Source of the DNA: Gnetum montanum
Taxonomy: Eukaryota > Streptophyta > Gnetopsida > Gnetales > Gnetaceae
Direction: 5' to 3'
NCBI GenBank assembly: GCA_015680685.1
Contig: MNCI01006920.1
Location: 83,064-147,063, forward strand
Length of the DNA stretch: 64,000 bases
Shown: piece by piece, positions 56,469 to 64,000 of the stretch
Layout of the letters: each line of letters starts with the position of its first letter
Numbering within the stretch: position 1 is the first letter of the stretch
The notes under the pieces: generated by a model
Seen by the model: the letters and a program-made list of their open reading frames with translations, nothing else
Told to the model about the DNA's origin: nothing
Databases searched by the model: none
Position numbers and translations under genes: made by a program

Positions 56469-59400
56469 TTATCTTCTTCTTCGCATAAGAGCACTTCACC
56501 ACCTAGGACTAACACAAGAGGTAGTCGATGGCATAATACATGTAACCAAGATCTACCAGTTCCTCAATAGTTTTGTGTGGTATATACTCATTCTGATGAC
56601 TATGTACCTGATTTCACCTTTATTCTCCACCAAGATGAACAACTTCGTTGGAGAGACTTGGAGGGTAATATAGTGTTACCTCTAGACCAATCAATCCCTA
56701 ACATGCTCCTTCGTGCTCTCACACAAATAGGCATGCCACTTTTATATGTAGAATATGTTGCATGTGATCATGACACAAGGGACTATCATCCCATAGAAGC
56801 GCAACATCAAAGGGACTTGCGATAGGAGAGATACCATACATCCTTGAAGGGTAAATGGCCCCACAATGCTCCACATGTCTTGCACAAAATTAAGGATGGT
56901 GAACCTGCTTCAATAGGTTCCCCACAAAATGATGTTCCCCCTCCTAATGATCATCAGTAGGTGATGCATCAAAACCTCCACTCCACTATTCACAATCCTA
57001 GTTCTAATACCCATGAACACAAATTGTTCAATGAGGGAACACAAAAACATCATAAGGGTAGACATTTTGATCATGATCACGATCAGGGCCAAGACCACTA
57101 AAGAGAAGGTAGAAAACATCATCATGATGATGGTTCTTCTTCTTCTTCACCTTCATCATCACCTTCACCCTCTCCTTCAGTGTCTAGATGCAGTCATAAG
57201 GAAACCAATCCTAAGGATAAAGGAAAACAAAGTGAAAAACATCGACGAGACAGTCGAGAATGAGGACAAGTGCACTCTAAGGAATCAAGGCATAGAAGAA
57301 GGGAGAGTAGGGAACCGTGTAGACACCATAGACACTATGAACAAGATGATCATGAAGAATCCCTACTCGCAACTAGAAGCATGCTAGATATAACGAAGGC
57401 TATATGAGTTCCAACAAGGCACCAAAAGGATAGTAGGATCAAGAGGTTAGACATGAACAACATTCCACGATTCGAAGGGGGATACAATGCTGATTGTCAA
57501 AATCATTTACAAGAATTCCACAATGTATGTGCCTTGCAAAACATAGAGAATGAATGGCAAAAGCTGAAGTTGCTTCTAAGGACACTAGTGAAAGAAGCTG
57601 AAAGCTAGTACTAGTCCTTAGAACTAGAATCCATTCGGAGGTGGAGTATAATGTTAGAACTATTTAATGATAAGTACCAAACATACTCCCAAGTGTCTAA
57701 TCTGAAAAAGCAAATCCAAGGATGGAAGCAAGGAAATCATGCACCCTTGGATGCTACCATGGACCGTTATTACGCACTATTACATTGTTGCCTTAGCCAT
57801 GGTTATTCATAGCAGGATCAACTACACCATCTCGTGGATGGACTTGGGCATGAAACAAGAAGAAACCTTGGAACGTATGCCTAAGGAAGATTATCAGAGC
57901 ATAGGTCTCATCAAATTCATAGATTGCAGGAGTAAGTAGCCAAGGAAGAAGATGAGCTATGAAAGAGAGAAAGTGCAGAAGAGTACAATCGAGATCCTTC
58001 CCTCCGAAAAAGGGGAGTGAGATTTTGTGAGGAGGAAGAAGAGTCACCACTCGAAGAGATGGTGAATAGGAAAACTTTGTTACTCCAAACATTAATAATA
58101 GAAGTATCGGAAAAGATAGACCAAATGTGAGACTCCCTTGATAGTAGATTTGAAATTGTTCTCAAAATTGTAGAGGAGTCTAGGGAACGAGGTAGTGACT
58201 GTGACAAAAAGAAGAAGAGATATGTGTATAATGCATGTAATAAGGGTAAGGGAAAAATGGTCATCATAGAAGAGGTTGTGGATTCATACACAAAAAATGA
58301 TGGTGGATGCGAGATATGCCAATATGACCATCCTAGGGGATGTTGTCGAGTGATCTCACATCTACAAGAGTTTGGGGTGTCTGCACTCAACCCATGACTT
58401 AACAAACAGCAAGCACCTCGATAGTTACCTTATCCCCAAGGTAGTTCCACCAACCTTCAACATATTATCCAAGTGGAACTCCACCACAACCCATTGAGCA
58501 ACACCAATAGTGGCAATACCCACAGTCATGGGGGATGCCACCACCAAGGCAACAATACCCCTATCAGTAATCAAACCCATATGGCTACTACATGTAGCAT
58601 CCAATCTCTCCACGTGGCTTTGTTAGTCATGTTACACCACAACATTACTACCAAGCTCATGAGTATTATAGAACTCCTTCTCCTATGAAAGGTAACTGAC
58701 AAACATACCATTCTTGAAATCCATCCATAACTCTCACACCAATAGCTCCATTACCACCCACTCCAACAATGCAAGGGGAACTCCCTACTCAACCGCAGCA
58801 ACACAATGCCACAAGGGATATGAATCCTCAACCCATTATTGGTTCTAACAGCCATATAAAGAAAATATCTTTCTTTAGAACCAACAATCCAACCAAGCCC
58901 TCACAGCCACAAGTGGTTGAACCTCTGAATGGCTCCCCATCAAATAAGGCTCTTGAGCTCCCTTCAAACCAAACACTGAGCTCAACACATACGGCTATGT
59001 TAACACATACCGTTACTGACTAGATTAAGGTTGGCCACCTTCCTAGAAAATTCTCTAATCCTAGAAGCCCTCTACTCTATCTCTAAATTTCTGGGAATGA
59101 GCCATGCAAAGATGTTATGGACTCAAGTCCTAGAGTCAACTTAATATCACAAGAGATGTACAAAGCTTGGAACCTGCCTCCATTAAGGAAGAGCAATATT
59201 CACCTAGATCTGGCTGACCACTCCATCAATGTTCCCTTGGGAATGGTGGATGACATCGTTACCATTGTGTGTGGGTGGTCATACCCAACTAATTTCCTAG
59301 TGATACAAATGAATAATGATAAAGGGGACTTTCCAATAATAATGGGAAGGGCATGGCTAAGTACTATAGATGCATACCTAGGAATCCGTAATCTTTCCCT

Positions 59401-59775
59401 AGAAATATCTAAGGAGAACACTTTTGGAAAGATCGAGAAGAAGAAGGTTCAGTGATATAGGGTGTGATTGCGTGCAGAAATCATGGGTTGTGCAAAGTTC
59501 AGCATTTCCTACATGCAACTAGTGTTGACAGGACCTTAACCTACAAAAGTTCCTATATGTAGCAGCCACACAACAAGAACACACCCAATGGCTAATAGCT
59601 TATCAAGAGAGAAACTCACTAATGTGCGTAGAATTAACTAAGGGAATAACTTGCACCTACATTGAAAGCATAGATACACTAGAGTAAGTTCATCAAAAAC
59701 TTCCAAACCTTAACCTAGAAAACATCAACTAGGGGAAGCTGGAAATTCCTAAGGAAGTTAAACAAGAGCCTTAAT
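56469..59775 (+). pseudogene. Copy D gag-protease polyprotein, broken
   Basis: Same domain order as copy C: N-terminal module (56577-56825, VYTHSDDYVPDFTFILHQDE), Arg/His/Ser tract (about 57040-57340), gag core (57440-57960), zinc knuckle CEICQYDHPRGCC (about 58308-58346), linker, protease (59117-59455). The start codon position is TTA (56469-56471) where C has ATG, and the protease triplet DLG reads DSS (59120-59128), so both initiation and proteolysis would fail. Nonsense codons at 57606, 57933 and 57960 sit exactly where C has them. Confidence 0.85.
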
Positions 59776-61893
59776 AAGAGATTGTTATTCAATGTGCAAT
59801 AGACCAAACCTTTCCATGAATTTAGAACGGGCAGTGCACATAGTACCTCTAAGAAGGGATGACCCTACTCACTATTTTGAATCTCCACCTTCCAACTTAG
59901 TCATGGGGGAGATGGCCATCTCTGCTAACAAATTGAGGCCCTCAATTCCTTTTTAAGTTTTTGTTTTACACATTTCTTTAATTTTCTTGTTTTTTTGCAA
60001 CATCATTTGTACTTTTTCATTTCTTTATGTGATTGTTTATTTTTCTTATTTTAATTTTTGTTTGTTTGTTCTTATTTTTGTCTTTGTTTTTTTGTTAAGA
60101 TCATCACCTCATAAGTGCTCCTAATGGTGATATGAAATGTATTCTATTGATTGCTAATGTTTGGTTTTTATCTTTGAGTTATAATGTTGATACTAAGGTA
60201 TGGTTCTTTTGATATAATAGGCCATGAGTCCACATCACCCATGCATTCATGAAATTCTATGGTCTCTCTTGGCTTGGAATTGTATGGTCCCTTTCTTAAT
60301 AATAAAACTATTAATGAATTGGTGACTGGGCATTTCTCAAACTGAGGAAGGACTCAAGGATTGAAAAGGGTGTGACTTCAAGGGGATTTAATGCATTTGT
60401 GCTAGCCATTCTCTTAGGTTCTTGGATGTTTTCTTCTTGAGTTTTCCTTACCATTCTGATGCTGCTCCATTTTTGGGAAGCTAAGCTAATAAAAATACGT
60501 CTTTACATGGTGTGGTTCTCATGTAAAAAAAAATAGTGAGAATTCAAAGCACACCCCTTAGACACAATAATCATCTAGGCTACAAGAATTAGTTATGGAA
60601 CTAAACAAACATGTTCTCTCTAAATAAGGCCCTTTCTTGCTTCCTACATTTCCCTTTCTCGTTTTCTCAAAATGGTGGTAACTCTTTGGTGGAAGCATTC
60701 TTGTTACTTCAAGTGGATGGATTGGCCAAGTGTATTAATGTGAAGTCATAAGATGTTGATTGTTTGAGGCTAGATTTGGAATGAGATCTACTTAGTCACG
60801 TTAACCATAAATACACAAGGGACTATACACCATCTTATTCTTGGGACTCCATTCCATTCTCTTCTCCTCCTCATTCTTTCTCCATCTTTCATCTCATTGT
60901 CGATTGTATCAATAGTATATATTTTGGTTGATGCATTGTTTTCTCTTTGGTGAATTCTTGGGGTTAAGTCTTTAACTCTTGCTACCAAATGAAATTTCCA
61001 GAGCCTATGGATTCTTTGAATGTGGGTTTGTTAAGGCATAAAATACATGAGCCTGCTTTGGGGAGGACCCACTGGCATTCTTATTTGGTGCATCAGTTAA
61101 CTTCTTTTCCTTAAACATTTCTATAATCAACATTTTTTTTGTTCATTCCCACCTCTGACATCCATTTTATAGGAATTATCATTGTTTCTTTTTTTCCATA
61201 TTTCTTATTTCTTATATTTTTTCATTCTATCACTATCAGAGGATTTCTCTTAGTCATGGGGGCCCTGGTCCAATTTTTTCAATTTTTCCTAACCCCTACA
61301 CCTTGGGTAGTCACTAGTGTTATATCTCTAGAATCCATATTGGCCATATCATAACTCAGCCAATGGACCTTACATCGAAGAAAGGTATCAACTTTATTGT
61401 GATTTACTTATCCTTTCTCATATGTGGCTCTGTTGTGTGTGTATATGGCAATCATACAACAATGGACTAGAGCTAGAGGAAATACTAAAAATGGTCATAT
61501 GTGACTTGGTTGTGTGTGCAGATGGCAATCATATAGCAATGGACTGGACCTAGACGAAACACTCAGGATAGATTGGTGCTAGAATAGTTGTGCAAGGAAC
61601 AAGATTGATGGTATGCTCATGGATGGGCAACGGAAAGTGCAATCTTGGTGTTGGTAGTAACATGTCTTCTCCTTTTTTCTTGCTTCTCTCTCAGCTGCCA
61701 AATAAGGCTGGATGTCAAATGTACATAGTGTTCACTCTTGTGGTCATGAACACTAATGTTTCCATGTATTGTAATGTTGATCTGTTCATGTGTCACCCCA
61801 TTCACCATTAGTGTCATTCAAGTCAATAATGTCATACCTTCCTAATATATTGTAAGGAACTCGAAGACAAGTTTTCATTTAGTCATGGGGGTA
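59776..61893. other. 3' non-coding region of copy D
   Basis: Collinear with 53413-55545 of copy C, including the T-rich stretch, a GGGGGAGATGGCC tract (about 59908) and the imperfect ~80-90-bp direct repeat near 61445-61570. No coding frame. Confidence 0.7.
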
Positions 61894-62707
61894 TGATGAG
61901 CCGTGATATCGCGTATGCGATATCACATTTGCCACGTGATATTGCGTACACGATATCGTGTCCTATCTCATCTTCTATAAATAAGAGGCAGTGCCCTTTG
62001 TTCCTACTAGTTAGAGTTAGACCCTTAGCTAGATTCTTGCAGTTTAGTCATTCCAAAGTTAGAATAATTTCTGTGTGCCTACAGTAGGAGTCATAGAGTG
62101 AACAGATCTTTATTCGAGCAATTTGTACCTAAGCACACATTTGTGTACGGAAATAAAGATGAACTTTATGATAAACCTTGCATCATACAGATTAAGCTAA
62201 TTAGTAATTAATTATTGTTGAATGATTAATGCTTTCCTAGTTAATTAATATCTCTCTCAACCTTCGACTCTCTTAATTAAGTACACTTAGTACGACTGCT
62301 TCGAGCATGCTTGTAGCGCTTGGTAACCCAATAATAATTAGTGTTTGGTAATCCCAGCAGCATTGCACTAGTTCAGGATGCGTATGGAAAGTGGGAACAG
62401 ATATTGGTGTTAGGAACATTTAGAAACTAGTTAGCAAATAGTTAAGATAAATTAGCCACTTAGTTCTCTCTCCCTCTTCCTTATTATTAGAAGACATAAA
62501 AAAGGTAAAAGCTATAAAAATCATATACCTCAAGCTTACTTAACCATAAAACTATGAAAATACAAGTAAGTTCAGGAAGACAACGATTGATTAACCTTGA
62601 ATGTTCTATTAAAGCACGTAAGCACTTAGTCCTTGGAGTTTGACTCGATCATGCGTGAAATGCTCATATTTGTATGGTTGAGTGTAGGGGTACCTAGCCA
62701 CTCATCA
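61894..62707 (+). repeat. LTR 3 of the C/D array
   Basis: Starts TGATGAGCCGTGATATC at 61894 and ends CTCATCA at 62707 (814 bp). The U3 has an extra ~34 bp compared with the middle LTR, made of a second GATATC palindrome. No primer site follows (flank TTATGAAAAG), so it is the outer 3' LTR. Confidence 0.9.
61903..61972 (+). promoter_or_regulatory. Palindromic U3 motifs of the LTR family
   Basis: Two near-palindromes, GATATCGCGTATGCGATATC (61905-61924) and a GTGATATTGCGTACACGATATC version beside it, directly upstream of the TATA box. Variants occur in the same place in the other LTRs (55556, 49173, 8477, 62874). Likely binding sites or hairpins in the U3, by position. Confidence 0.45.
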
Positions 62708-62863
62708 TTATGAAAAGATAAAACTTTTCTCTAAAAAATGAGAAAACTAGCTATCTTTAATTAATTTATTAGAAGATTACAATAAGGTTCAAAAAATATA
62801 TAAGCATTCAAAACCTATCATACTCAAATGATATTGCAAAGCATGAGTGATAAAGTCAATTTT
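62708..62863. other. Spacer between the array and LTR E
   Basis: 156 bp of AT-rich sequence with no recognised feature. It separates the C/D array from another family LTR. Confidence 0.6.
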
Positions 62864-63677
62864 TGATTGGCTACGATATCATAGCATAAGCTACATCATC
62901 TCATAAGTGATATCTTGGGATGCAAGCTAGCCTATAAATACAAAACTTAGGTGCATAGATTCACAATAAACCTCATTCCATAGTAGCAAAACTATTTCAG
63001 TTCTTTTTATAAATTTATTCTTTAACACTTAAAAGTGTATGCCCACAATGTGGTATTGAGTGATTGTACAATGTCTTTATTCAAGTGAACTATACTTGGA
63101 CATAGTTCATGACTGGCAATAAAGATTGAGATTGCTTATCATCATTGTAGCATCAACTTAGTTTTATTTTTGTTTACTTACAATAATTATTCCTATTTTT
63201 CCTATTTAATTATTTACTTTACAAGCACTATCTTTTTAGTGTTAAAATTAAGCAGTATGGATATGACTAGTTTCAAGCACTAAGCGTAGTTATCTGATAA
63301 CCTAGTAGAATTATCACTTGGTGTGCCTAGTAGTGGTACACTTGGAAACCCTAGTGATGATTGCATGAGTCCAAGGAATGTAAGGTAGATTAGGATGATC
63401 TATTCATCACCTTAGGATAGAATAGATTTGTTTACTATTTTACTTAGACTTAGAAACTATCTTCATTTCATCATGTTTATAGAGAGTAGCAATGGCCCAA
63501 CAACATCAATTATCATATACTTTATGGTGAGCTAAACCATATACATCAATTTCACTAGCTCCACATGGGAAGATAATGATCTTGAACTTAAATTAATTAC
63601 TATCATATTCACATTTCCTTATCCATGAACACCTATGACTTGTATGGTTGGGTGTTGGATTACTCCACTACTCATCA
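62864..63677 (+). repeat. 5' LTR of gypsy copy E
   Basis: Starts TGATTGGCTACGATATC and ends CTCATCA at 63677, with the primer site TTGGCGATGTTGTTGGGGA next. TATA at 62932 (CTATAAATAC), AATAAAG at about 63118, and the shared CCTAGTAGTGG block. Confidence 0.85.
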
Positions 63678-63812
63678 TTGGCGATGTTGTTGGGGATAAG
63701 TCAATGTATGTTGAGTAATTAATTTCATAAGGTTTGTTGTATTAGAATTCAAAGTTAAAATTTATAACATAAACAATTGAGCACACTTAACCAAATGTCT
63801 TAACACCACAAC

Positions 63813-64000
63813 ATGGCTTCAAACAAGGATATCTCATCACCTACCAAGGAGACAAAAAGAGGCAGTGACAGAATTAGTGATTAAGAAGAATGGATTATGC
63901 CAATGTAAGCATGAATCTTATATGTTCATCATGATCCTTATTATCCTAATTTTACTTTCATCTTTTACCAAAATGGGAAACTAAGGTGGAGAGATCTCCA
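63813..64000 (+). pseudogene. Copy E gag N-terminus, cut by window end
   Basis: ATG at 63813 reads MASNKDISSPTKETKRGSD, then three stops, then VHHDPYYPNFTFIFYQNGKL and RWRDL: the N-terminal module shared with copies A-D. It continues beyond the window. Confidence 0.75.

Larger units (their letters stand above)
56326..61893 (+). mobile_element. Gypsy copy D internal region, gag-protease only
   Basis: 5568 bp, collinear with copy C over its whole length with about one difference per ten bases by eye. It has the same absence of pol and the same order: primer site, gag-protease, long 3' non-coding region, TCATGGGGG tract. Confidence 0.88.

Noticed and set aside
49146-62712. Target-site duplication around the whole C/D array
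   Set aside because: The flanks TTCAA and TTATG differ. TTATG also occurs at 49168-49172, but using it would remove the TG start of the LTR.

Overview
This window looks like nuclear DNA from a seed plant with a large, repeat-filled genome, most likely a gymnosperm. The grounds are AT-rich sequence, spliced plant-type gene fragments (EXO1, U-box/ARM, PIF-like), and many decayed Ty3/gypsy, Ty1/copia and RTE-type LINE copies nested in one another. The species assignment is inference. I find no intact protein-coding gene, no rRNA or tRNA gene, and no CRISPR array. There is a 595-base assembly gap at 2108-2702.

Layout. 1-6732: a minus-strand Athila-like gypsy element (copy A), split by a 2.8 kb insertion (39-2817) with a perfect ATTTT target-site duplication. 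8388-9305: a solo LTR of the same family with a perfect TTCAT duplication. 10.1-11.96 kb: fold-back fragments, a LINE-like remnant and a 145-bp tandem duplication. 12.2-16.0 kb: the only genic island. It holds the promoter and first two exons of an EXO1-type nuclease gene, then a U-box ARM-repeat fragment, nested MITE-like elements, a dead gene for a secreted cysteine-rich peptide, and a broken PIF-like transcription factor piece. 16.7-19.1 kb: tandem duplication, GC-rich block and a 526-bp fold-back element. 19.1-24.4 kb: LINE remnants on both strands, interrupted by a SINE-like repeat and an LTR. 24.45-33 kb: copy B, the only copy that keeps reverse transcriptase, RNase H and integrase, all riddled with stops. 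33-38.9 kb: remnants of another gypsy gag/protease element and a degenerate repeat field. 38.9-49.1 kb: two copia-type elements, with M (minus) inserted into the 5' LTR of P (plus). 49.15-62.7 kb: LTR-internal-LTR-internal-LTR, a tandem array of two gag-protease-only elements (C and D) sharing the middle LTR. 62.86-64 kb: the 5' end of a further copy (E).

The main biological theme is one Athila-like family seen in eight LTRs and five internal regions. It encodes an unusual gag (a conserved N-terminal module of unknown function, an Arg/Ser-rich tract, a gag core, a short zinc knuckle) and a protease. Copies C and D lack exactly the pol segment that copy B carries, so they look like a non-autonomous gag-protease lineage that needed a B-like partner. 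Copies C and D also share several nonsense codons, which suggests their common ancestor was already dead or that duplication was at the DNA level. The layered insertions give a readable relative chronology.
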